From Candidatus Krumholzibacteriia bacterium (GTDB lineage Bacteria; Krumholzibacteriota; Krumholzibacteriia; Krumholzibacteriales; Krumholzibacteriaceae), in assembly GCA_028696635.1 (NCBI GenBank), contig JAQVGR010000173.1:1-5058 (forward strand): DNA of 5,058 nt. The letters are read 5' to 3'. The notes under the pieces were generated by a model, which saw only the letters and a list, made by a program, of their open reading frames with translations, had not been told where the DNA came from and did no database searches. The translations under genes and the position numbers were made by a program. Of this stretch, positions 1 through 5,058 are shown piece after piece. Position 1 is the stretch's first letter, and the number at the start of each line of letters is the position of its first letter.

Positions 1-1077
1 CAGGACGAGCTCGTCTTCGACGGGAGCAGCGTCGTCTGCTCTCCCGACGGCGCGACGATGGCCCGCGCGCGGCCGTTCGCCGAGGACCTCGTCGTCGCCG
101 ACATTCCGCTGCAAGGCGGCCTACCCGGACCGGACGCCGCGGTCGCGACGATCCAGCTCCCCGCCCTCCCCCGCGGGAGGGCCTCCTCTCCCCCGCGGCG
201 GCGGATCGCTCCGCACCCCGCGCCGCTCGAGGAGGTCTACGAGGCCCTCGTGCTCGGCACGCGCGACTACGTCGTCAAGAACGGCTTCCGCGGGGTCGTC
301 CTCGGGGTGAGCGGCGGGATCGACTCGGCGCTGGCCGCAGCGATCGCCGTCGACGCTATCGGCAGGGAGCGCGTTCACGCAGTCACCATGCACTCCCCCT
401 TCACCTCGACGGGGACCCTGCGCGACGCCCGCGCCGTCGCCGGCAACCTCGGAATCTCGCTCCACGAGCTGCCGATCGGCGAGGTCTTCGACTCGTACCG
501 CGCCCTGCTCGCCGGAGGCGGCCGGCCGGGCGCGATCGGCGTTGCCGAGGAGAACATCCAGGCCCGCATACGCGGGAACATACTGATGGCCCTCTCGAAC
601 CGGCACGGATGGCTCGTGCTCACCACGGGGAACAAGAGCGAGACGGCGGTGGGTTACTGCACGCTCTACGGAGACATGGCGGGCGGGTTCGCCGTGCTCA
701 AGGACGTGCCGAAGACAACGGTCTTCTCCCTGAGCCGCTGGCGCAACCGCCTCGCGGGGCGCGCGCTGATACCGGCCTCGACGATCAGCCGCCCCCCCTC
801 GGCCGAGCTGCGCCCCGGCCAGACCGACCAGGACACCCTGCCCCCCTACCCGGTGCTCGACCGGATCATAGAGCTCTACGTCGAGCAGGACCGCAGCGTG
901 CGCGAGATCATCGCCGACGGGATCGCCCCTGCCGCGGTCCGGCGGGTCGTGCGTCTGATCGACCGCAACGAGTACAAGCGCCGGCAGGGCCCGCCGGGGA
1001 TCAAGATCACCCCGAAGGCCTTCGGGCGGGACCGCCGGCTCCCGATCACGAACCGCTACCGCCCCGGCGGGCGCTGA
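1..1077 (+). CDS. nadE: Glutamine-dependent NAD+ synthetase, 5'-truncated by window edge
   Basis: This enzyme amidates nicotinic acid adenine dinucleotide to NAD+ using ATP and glutamine (EC 6.3.5.1), the last step of NAD synthesis, in the cytoplasm. The frame is open from base 1, and the 358 visible residues begin with QDELVFDGSS, the end of the nitrilase-type glutaminase domain. The ATG at 58 is therefore an internal Met, not the start. The synthetase domain begins near base 220. It carries the pyrophosphatase P-loop SGGIDS (310-327), GNKSE (628-642), the YxTLYGDM stretch (655-678), the PPSAELRPGQTDQDTLPPY stretch near 800-850, and the usual EYKRRQGPPGIKIT ending. Complete bacterial two-domain enzymes run about 540-680 residues, so most of the glutaminase domain, including its Glu-Lys-Cys triad, lies to the left. 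The GNAT gene follows after 20 bp. No frameshift or missing synthetase motif is visible, so the gene looks functional. Confidence 0.97.
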   Translation, partial: QDELVFDGSSVVCSPDGATMARARPFAEDLVVADIPLQGGLPGPDAAVATIQLPALPRGRASSPPRRRIAPHPAPLEEVYEALVLGTRDYVVKNGFRGVVLGVSGGIDSALAAAIAVDAIGRERVHAVTMHSPFTSTGTLRDARAVAGNLGISLHELPIGEVFDSYRALLAGGGRPGAIGVAEENIQARIRGNILMALSNRHGWLVLTTGNKSETAVGYCTLYGDMAGGFAVLKDVPKTTVFSLSRWRNRLAGRALIPASTISRPPSAELRPGQTDQDTLPPYPVLDRIIELYVEQDRSVREIIADGIAPAAVRRVVRLIDRNEYKRRQGPPGIKITPKAFGRDRRLPITNRYRPGGR

Positions 1078-1086
1078 CGCCGCGCC

Positions 1087-1090
1087 GGAG
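1087..1090 (+). promoter_or_regulatory. Ribosome binding site of the GNAT gene
   Basis: GGAG sits 7 nt before the ATG at 1098, in the short gap after the nadE stop. It fixes the start of the acetyltransferase. The same frame is open far upstream inside nadE, but no comparable site supports an earlier start. Confidence 0.65.
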
Positions 1091-1097
1091 ACGCCGC

Positions 1098-1592
1098 ATG
1101 GAAAACCGCCCGCAGGCGCCCCCTCTGATCAGGTCCTTCCGCCCCGAGGACGCCCCCGGCGTGGTGAGCGTGATCCGCTCGGTGTACGGCGCGGTGGGGT
1201 TCGCGATGGATTTCGACGAGTTCGACCGCGACCTCGCCGACATCTGCGCGCACTACCAGGACGCCGGCGGCGGGTTCTGGGTCCTCGACGAGGGAGGCCT
1301 CGTGACGGGATGCGTCGGGGCGACCCCCGCCGGCGCGGAAGGGTGCGAGCTGCACCGCCTCTATCTGCTCGACTCGCGGCGGGGGAAGGGGTGGGGGCGC
1401 CGCCTGCTCGAGACGGCGCTCGAATGGTGCCGGGAGAACGGCCGGCCGCGGGTCTTCCTCTGGTCGGGTATCAGGTTCGAGAGGGCGCGGGATCTCTACG
1501 TGAAATGCGGCTTCGTCCCGACGCAGCGCACGCGGGCGATCGACCCGGTCAATCCCCACTGCACAGAGCGGCTGTTCGAGCTCGCTCGCTGA
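1098..1592 (+). CDS. GNAT-family N-acetyltransferase, substrate unknown
   Basis: A 164-residue single-domain protein of the GCN5-related N-acetyltransferase fold, predicted to move an acetyl group from acetyl-CoA to an amine in the cytoplasm. Residues 10-20 (LIRSFRPEDAP) match the usual first strand and helix of the family. Motif A, the acetyl-CoA pyrophosphate loop, is seen at about 87-110: the strand LHRLYLLD is followed by R95-G-K-G-W-G100, fitting R/Q-x-x-G-x-G/A. Motif B ends in RARDLYVKCGFVPTQ (129-143), the typical late helix with a Tyr then GF. The length is normal for the family. The start is chosen from the GGAG 7 nt upstream and because the protein begins directly with the domain. 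It lies 20 bp after nadE on the same strand, so co-transcription is likely, but this gives no substrate. It could be a small-molecule, antibiotic-type or protein acetyltransferase; the sequence does not decide. Confidence 0.9.
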   Translation: MENRPQAPPLIRSFRPEDAPGVVSVIRSVYGAVGFAMDFDEFDRDLADICAHYQDAGGGFWVLDEGGLVTGCVGATPAGAEGCELHRLYLLDSRRGKGWGRRLLETALEWCRENGRPRVFLWSGIRFERARDLYVKCGFVPTQRTRAIDPVNPHCTERLFELAR

Positions 1593-1602
1593 GGGCCGCC
1601 GC

Positions 1603-2877
1603 TCAGAAGGACGCGCCGTCGGGGAGGACGGCGTCTTTGGGCACCACGATGATGCCGTTCCTGACGAAGAACCGCTCCTCCGGATCGTCGTACGTGCGCA
1701 GCCGCCGCGCGTTCTCGAGGACGACGCGCCGGCCGATCCTCGCGTTCTTGTCGACGATCGCCCGGCGTATCGTCGACTTCGCGCCGATCCCGATCGGTAT
1801 CCCTTCCGATGCTGAACGCTTCTCGAGCTGGTAGCTGTCGGCGCCGAAGACGAGCGAGTCCTCGACGAGCGCCCCCGACCCGATCCGCGAGCGCAGGCCG
1901 ATGATCGAGTGGCGGACGGTGGCGCGGTCGATGATGCACCCCGCGTTGAGGATCGAGCGCTCGAAGGCGCCCCGCCGTATCTTCGAGCCGGGGAGGAACC
2001 GCGGGTGCGTGTAGATCGGAAAGCCCTGGTCGAAGAGGCTCAGCGGGGGGACTGGACGCAGCAGGTCCATGTGCGCGTCGTAGAACGAACGGATCGTCCC
2101 GATATCGCGCCAGTATCCCTCGTGGAGATACGCCTGGACCCGCAGCGACGAGAGCGCCCCGGGAATGATCTCCTTGGCGAAATCGATCGCGCCGGGATTG
2201 CGGCCCAGGATCTCGCGCAGGACCTCGCTGCGAAAGAGGTAGATCCCCATCGAGCCGAGGTAGGGCCGGCGCCTCGCCTCGACCGCGCCGAGCCCGAGCG
2301 AGCGCGTGTCGGTGCGCATCTCCGCCAGCGCCTTCCCCCGCGGCTTCTCCCTGAACTCGGCGATCCGGCCCGCTTCGTCGGCATGCAGGATCCCGAGATG
2401 GCGCGCCTGCGCGGAGTCGACCGGGTGGACGGCGATCGTGATGTCGGCCCCGCGCTGCCGGTGATGCGCGATGAAATGGCGATAATCCATCCGGTAGAGG
2501 TGGTCCCCGGAGAGGATCAGCACGTCGCGGTGCGGGCGGTCGTATACGTGCGGAATCGCCTGGCGCACCGCGTCGGCCGTTCCCTGGAACCACATCGACG
2601 AGGAGAATGTCTGCTCGGCGGCGATGATCTCGACGAACCCGCGGCTGAACATCCCGAAGCGGTACGTGTTGGACACGTGCTGGTTGAGGGAGGCCGAGTT
2701 GAACTGCGTCAGCACGAAGATCCGGTCGATCCCCGAATTGATGCAGTTGCTCACCGGCACGTCGATCAGCCGGTAGTTCCCCGCGAGCGGCACCGCCGGC
2801 TTCGACCGGTTGCGCGTGAGGGGATAGAGCCGCGTCCCCCGCCCGCCGCCGAGTATCACGGCCGTCGTGTCGCTCAT
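1603..2877 (-). CDS. glgC: Glucose-1-phosphate adenylyltransferase (ADP-glucose pyrophosphorylase)
   Basis: Makes ADP-glucose and pyrophosphate from glucose-1-phosphate and ATP (EC 2.7.7.27), the regulated first step of bacterial glycogen synthesis, as a cytoplasmic enzyme that is usually a tetramer. All 424 residues are present, the normal family length. The nucleotidyltransferase domain shows GGGRGTRLYPLT (10-21), WFQGTADAVRQ (96-106), the catalytic Asp in SGDHLYRMDY (D125, matching E. coli D142), FREKP (175-179), SMGIY (209-213) and GYWRDIGT (254-261). A left-handed beta-helix domain follows from about 290 to 390. The segments NYRLIDVPVSNCINSGI and VLTQFNSASLNQH, and the ending IIVVPKDAVLPDG, resemble cyanobacterial and plant enzymes more than E. 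coli GlgC. K377 and K414 fall where the Anabaena activator lysines K382 and K419 lie, with identical spacing. The ATG has GGAG 6 nt upstream. It is the last gene of the - strand group, 58 bp after an M16 gene, and converges on the GNAT gene. Confidence 0.97.
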   Translation of the reverse strand: MSDTTAVILGGGRGTRLYPLTRNRSKPAVPLAGNYRLIDVPVSNCINSGIDRIFVLTQFNSASLNQHVSNTYRFGMFSRGFVEIIAAEQTFSSSMWFQGTADAVRQAIPHVYDRPHRDVLILSGDHLYRMDYRHFIAHHRQRGADITIAVHPVDSAQARHLGILHADEAGRIAEFREKPRGKALAEMRTDTRSLGLGAVEARRRPYLGSMGIYLFRSEVLREILGRNPGAIDFAKEIIPGALSSLRVQAYLHEGYWRDIGTIRSFYDAHMDLLRPVPPLSLFDQGFPIYTHPRFLPGSKIRRGAFERSILNAGCIIDRATVRHSIIGLRSRIGSGALVEDSLVFGADSYQLEKRSASEGIPIGIGAKSTIRRAIVDKNARIGRRVVLENARRLRTYDDPEERFFVRNGIIVVPKDAVLPDGASF

Positions 2878-2883
2878 GCGTCT

Positions 2884-2887
2884 CTCC
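2884..2887 (-). promoter_or_regulatory. Ribosome binding site of glgC
   Basis: GGAG (within GGAGAGA) on the - strand lies 6 nt before the glgC ATG. It begins only 3 nt from the base of the strong hairpin at 2891-2931, so the structure could affect ribosome access. Confidence 0.7.
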
Positions 2888-2890
2888 GCG

Positions 2891-2931
2891 GCGCCGCCGG
2901 CCGGGGGGCCGCCGCCCCCCGGCCGCGGCGC
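2891..2931 (-). other. Strong GC hairpin between the M16 gene and glgC
   Basis: An inverted repeat. GGCCGGGGGG at 2899-2908 pairs perfectly with CCCCCCGGCC at 2915-2924 around a 6-nt loop. One more C-G pair (2898/2925), one bulged C (2897) and six further pairs (2891-2896 with 2926-2931) give 17 base pairs in all. In the transcript it starts a few bases after the M16 stop codon and ends just before the glgC ribosome binding site. No run of T follows it on the - strand, so it is not a standard intrinsic terminator. It could protect the 3' end of the upstream message, cause partial termination, or set relative expression of glgC. The structure is seen in the sequence; any role is inference. Confidence 0.6.
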
Positions 2932-2935
2932 GCCG

Positions 2936-4354
2936 TCATTCGACCGCGAGGTCGATCTCGTTGACCGGCCCGAACTCGCCGAGCGGCCGGGCGAACTTCT
3001 CCTTGTCGCCCACCACGAGGACGGTGAGCCTGTCGGGGTGGAGATACTTCTGCGCCGCCCGCCGGACGTCGTCGACGGTGAGCCTCGCGAAGGTCTCCAT
3101 GTCGCGCTCGGGGGTGTCGAGCGGCCTTCCCTCGTACTTGAGCATGACGAGCCGTCGCACCATGCCGGCCTTAGAGTCGTAGTCGAAAACCTGGCTGTTG
3201 AGGTACGAATCGACCGCCTTGCGAAGCTCCTCCTCGCCGGGGCCCTCGCTGCGCATCTTCTCGATCTGGTCGATGATGATCTGCATCGCCCTGCTGTACT
3301 CCTCGGCCTTGGTCTGCGCGAAGGCGTAGAAGACGCCGCGCGCGAAGGCGTCGGCGGAGTACCGGGCCCCCGACGAGTAGGCCAGCCCCTTCTTCTCGCG
3401 CACCTCGGTGGTGATCCACGAGGTGAACGAGCCGCCCCCGAGTATGAAGTTCATGATGTCGACCGCGCACCGGTCCTCGTTGTTCGCGTTGATGCCGAGG
3501 TGGCCGATCATCATGTACGCCTGGCTGATGTCCTTGAAGGCGTAGTTCCAGCTCGCCGCCGGCTCGGCGGGGACCGGCGGCACCGGCGGGATCTCGACCT
3601 CGGCCGGCCGCCATCCCTCGAACGCCGCGTCGAGCTTCGAGACGATCTCGTCCTTCGTCACGTCGCCGCTGACGCCGATCAGCGCGTTGTTCGGGTGGAA
3701 ATACCTCGCGTGGAACGCGACGAGATCGTCGCGCGTGACCGCCTCGACGGTCGCGGGGGTCTTCTCCCATCCGTAGGGATGCCCCTTGTAGATCAGTTTC
3801 ATATACTCGCGGCGGGCGACGTTGTTCGGCTGGTCGTTCTGCCGCCTGATCTCCTCTATCATCGTCCCGCGCTTCTGCGCGATCTTGTCCTCCGGGAACA
3901 GCGGATTGCGGATCAGGTCCGCCGCGATCCCGAGAACCGCGTCGAGATCCTTCTTCAGGCAGCTCACCGCGACCAGCGTCGCCAGGTCGCTCCCGTAGAC
4001 CTCGATGTCGGCGGGGAGGAACTCGAGCTCGTCGTTCAGCCGGTCGGCGGGCCACGAGGCGCTCCCGCCGTTGCGGATGACCCACTGCGCCATCTCGCTG
4101 AGGCCGTACTTGCCCTCCTCGGGGAAGTAGGCGCGGAAGAGGAGCACGATGTCCACCACGGGGATCTCGTGGTCCTCTATCATGAACCCCTCCATCCCCC
4201 CCGCCAGCGAGAGCTCGACGACCTCGGGGGTCTCGATCTCGAGCGGGGGGTACTTCAGCGCGCTCGGATGCGGGCGCTTGCCCGCCGCGGCTCCCGCCGC
4301 GAGGGCCCCCGCCAGAAACACCGCGAGCAGGATGACCGGAACCGTGCGTTTCAT
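2936..4354 (-). CDS. Secreted M16-family protein lacking the HxxEH zinc site (partner subunit)
   Basis: A 472-residue two-domain M16 (pitrilysin / processing-peptidase-like) protein. Residues 1-24 form a Sec signal peptide: MKRT, a hydrophobic core, then a likely signal peptidase I cut after AAA (22-24). No lipobox Cys is present, so a soluble periplasmic protein is expected. The N-terminal domain aligns with the family, but where active members have G-x-x-H-x-x-E-H it reads GLSEMAQW (84-91), so all three catalytic and zinc residues are replaced (E87, Q90, W91). The distal Glu remains (E167 in MIEEIRRQ). A Pro-rich linker (255-265) leads to the second domain with FILGGGSF and VREKKGLAYS, which keeps the conserved Arg/Tyr pair R319 and Y326. 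It is therefore probably the non-catalytic half of a heterodimer with the M16 protein encoded 18 bp upstream. I prefer the ATG at 4354 over those at 4369 and 4360 because GGAGGG lies 7 nt before it. Confidence 0.93.
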   Translation of the reverse strand: MKRTVPVILLAVFLAGALAAGAAAGKRPHPSALKYPPLEIETPEVVELSLAGGMEGFMIEDHEIPVVDIVLLFRAYFPEEGKYGLSEMAQWVIRNGGSASWPADRLNDELEFLPADIEVYGSDLATLVAVSCLKKDLDAVLGIAADLIRNPLFPEDKIAQKRGTMIEEIRRQNDQPNNVARREYMKLIYKGHPYGWEKTPATVEAVTRDDLVAFHARYFHPNNALIGVSGDVTKDEIVSKLDAAFEGWRPAEVEIPPVPPVPAEPAASWNYAFKDISQAYMMIGHLGINANNEDRCAVDIMNFILGGGSFTSWITTEVREKKGLAYSSGARYSADAFARGVFYAFAQTKAEEYSRAMQIIIDQIEKMRSEGPGEEELRKAVDSYLNSQVFDYDSKAGMVRRLVMLKYEGRPLDTPERDMETFARLTVDDVRRAAQKYLHPDRLTVLVVGDKEKFARPLGEFGPVNEIDLAVE

Positions 4355-4361
4355 GACCATG

Positions 4362-4367
4362 CCCTCC
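4362..4367 (-). promoter_or_regulatory. Ribosome binding site deciding the M16 partner-gene start
   Basis: GGAGGG on the - strand lies 7 nt upstream of the ATG at 4354, ideal spacing. It is 1 nt from the ATG at 4360 and overlaps the codon after the ATG at 4369, so neither of those can use it. The chosen start also puts the signal peptide at MKRT. Confidence 0.7.
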
Positions 4368-4372
4368 ATCCG

Positions 4373-5058
4373 TTACTCGTCCTTGATAAAGCCGGCCTCG
4401 CGGGCCCGCTGGATCAGCTCCATCCCGAACGCCTGCTGCTCCTGCTCGGACCGCAGGGACTGGAACTTCTGGAATATCTGCATCTGCTCCTCCTGCGGCA
4501 GCGACTGGATGTACTGCATCAGCAGGGCCCGGTACTTCATCATCTCTTCCTCGGACTGCTCCTCCCCCGCCTCCTCCCTCTCCGGCACGACCTGAACCCG
4601 CCAGGCGACGGTGCGGTTGCCGTCGGTGAGGTATTTCTCCGACACCCGCATCACATCCTCGGCGGTCACCTCCTTGACCATGTCGAAGTAGCGGAACATC
4701 GCCTTGTAGTCGCCCATGTAGAGCTCGCCCATCATGAGCGTGAAGGCGATCCCGAGGTTCGAGCCGAGCTGCCGGATCTGGTTGGCGTCGATCTGGTTCT
4801 TGATCCGCTGGAGCTCGCGCTCGGCGACCGGCTCGGTCTTGAGCCTCTCGATCTCCGCGTAGAGCGCCTGCTCGACCTCATCGAGGGTGTGCGGATGGCG
4901 AGGGTCGGCCACGACGACCATGAGATTGTCGTAGCGGTTTCCCGGCCCCGTGTAGGCGCGCGGCGGGGATGCGGTGAGCTGCTGCTCCTCGTAGATCGAC
5001 TGGTAGAGCCGGGAGGTGCGGCCGTCCGAAAGCACGCTCGTGATCACGTCGAAGACCA
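4373..5058 (-). CDS. M16-family peptidase subunit, C-terminal part (5' end beyond window)
   Basis: About 227 residues of the C-terminal half of an M16 metallopeptidase-type protein, ending in TAA at 4373-4375. The frame is open to the window edge (the first visible residues read VFDVITSVLSDGRTSRLYQ), so the GTG at 5047 is an internal Val and the start lies to the right. SVLSDGRTSRLYQ is the conserved beginning of the second M16 domain. The core runs to about base 4585, including the helix VTAEDVMRVSEKYLTDGNRTV. Where family members with the Arg/Tyr pair have LREkkGLAYS, this protein has IYEEQQLTAS, so both residues are lost. The HxxEH site would be in the missing N-terminal half; I predict it is present because the next gene has lost it. 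A tail of about 70 residues rich in Glu, Gln and Met follows (bases 4376-4582) with a short tandem repeat. The partner gene starts 18 bp downstream, indicating one operon. Confidence 0.9.
   Translation of the reverse strand, partial: VFDVITSVLSDGRTSRLYQSIYEEQQLTASPPRAYTGPGNRYDNLMVVVADPRHPHTLDEVEQALYAEIERLKTEPVAERELQRIKNQIDANQIRQLGSNLGIAFTLMMGELYMGDYKAMFRYFDMVKEVTAEDVMRVSEKYLTDGNRTVAWRVQVVPEREEAGEEQSEEEMMKYRALLMQYIQSLPQEEQMQIFQKFQSLRSEQEQQAFGMELIQRAREAGFIKDE
4427..4516 (-). repeat. Two tandem 15-residue units in the C-terminal tail of the M16 subunit
   Basis: The tail encodes QYIQSLPQEEQMQIF (4472-4516) followed directly by QKFQSLRSEQEQQAF (4427-4471). Seven of 15 positions are identical (Q..QSL..E...Q.F). 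The composition suggests amphipathic helices. The pattern recalls the LPPEQ-type helical repeats seen in some periplasmic proteins, but that likeness is only by eye. Confidence 0.55.

Noticed and set aside
58..60. ATG as a possible start of the NAD synthetase gene
   Set aside because: The frame is open to base 1 and the upstream codons encode the conserved QDELVFDGSS end of the glutaminase domain, so this is an internal Met.
609..1097. Long in-frame extension of the GNAT gene back into nadE
   Set aside because: The translation is Arg/Pro/Ala-rich with no GNAT likeness, overlaps well-conserved nadE sequence in another frame, and a good ribosome binding site supports the start at 1098.
1589..1606. 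Possible bidirectional terminator hairpin (CTGAG/CTCAG) over the two stop codons
   Set aside because: The stem is only 5 bp plus two weak inner pairs with a bulge, and no T run follows on either strand.
1496..2593. Long - strand open frame overlapping glgC in another frame
   Set aside because: Arg/Pro/Gly-rich shadow of glgC without recognisable motifs; the glgC frame carries all family motifs.
1909..2964. 351-codon open frame on the + strand opposite glgC
   Set aside because: Lies wholly across glgC and the intergenic hairpin; Arg/Asp/Val-rich with no domain, as expected for the antisense of a GC-rich gene.
3560..3592. Short repeat (ACCGGCGG twice) in the M16 partner gene
   Set aside because: It simply encodes the Pro-Val-rich linker between the two M16 domains; no sign of a mobile or regulatory repeat.
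3171..4085. 304-codon - strand open frame inside the M16 partner gene
   Set aside because: Arg-rich out-of-frame shadow; the M16 frame has the signal peptide and conserved domain segments.
5045..5047. GTG as a start of a short separate gene at the right edge
   Set aside because: Codons upstream of it (V-F-D) continue the conserved second M16 domain, so the gene runs past the window edge.

Overview
The window is a GC-rich stretch (roughly two-thirds G+C by eye) that is almost entirely coding. It carries five protein genes: two on the + strand on the left and three on the - strand on the right, converging near position 1600. I see no RNA genes, CRISPR array, insertion sequence, phage gene or attachment site. 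The organism looks like a Gram-negative-type bacterium: one protein has a clear Sec signal peptide that fits a periplasmic M16-family protein, and GlgC indicates glycogen storage. Ile ATA codons are fairly frequent for such a GC-rich genome. That weakly argues against typical Actinobacteria or Proteobacteria and would suit a GC-rich candidate phylum, but the window cannot fix the taxon.

Left part (1-1592, + strand): the 3' two-thirds or so of nadE, glutamine-dependent NAD+ synthetase, which runs in from the left edge. A small GNAT-family acetyltransferase follows 20 bp later, probably in the same transcript. GNAT and glgC then meet tail to tail with only 10 bp between their stop codons.

Right part (1603-5058, - strand): read in the direction of transcription, this holds the C-terminal part of an M16 metallopeptidase-type subunit (cut by the right edge), a second secreted M16 subunit 18 bp later, a 58-bp gap with a very strong GC hairpin, and glgC (ADP-glucose pyrophosphorylase, the first committed step of glycogen synthesis). 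The second M16 protein has lost the HxxEH zinc motif but keeps the Arg/Tyr pair of the C-terminal domain. The visible part of the first has lost the Arg/Tyr pair. This is the pattern of a two-gene M16 heterodimer in which each subunit supplies half of the active site.

The proteins are all of known families, and I do not see a wholly new system. The points most worth a second look are the complementary M16 pair, the Gln/Glu-rich tail with a 15-residue tandem repeat on its first subunit, the hairpin just ahead of the glgC ribosome binding site, and the cyanobacterial/plant-like regulatory features of this GlgC.
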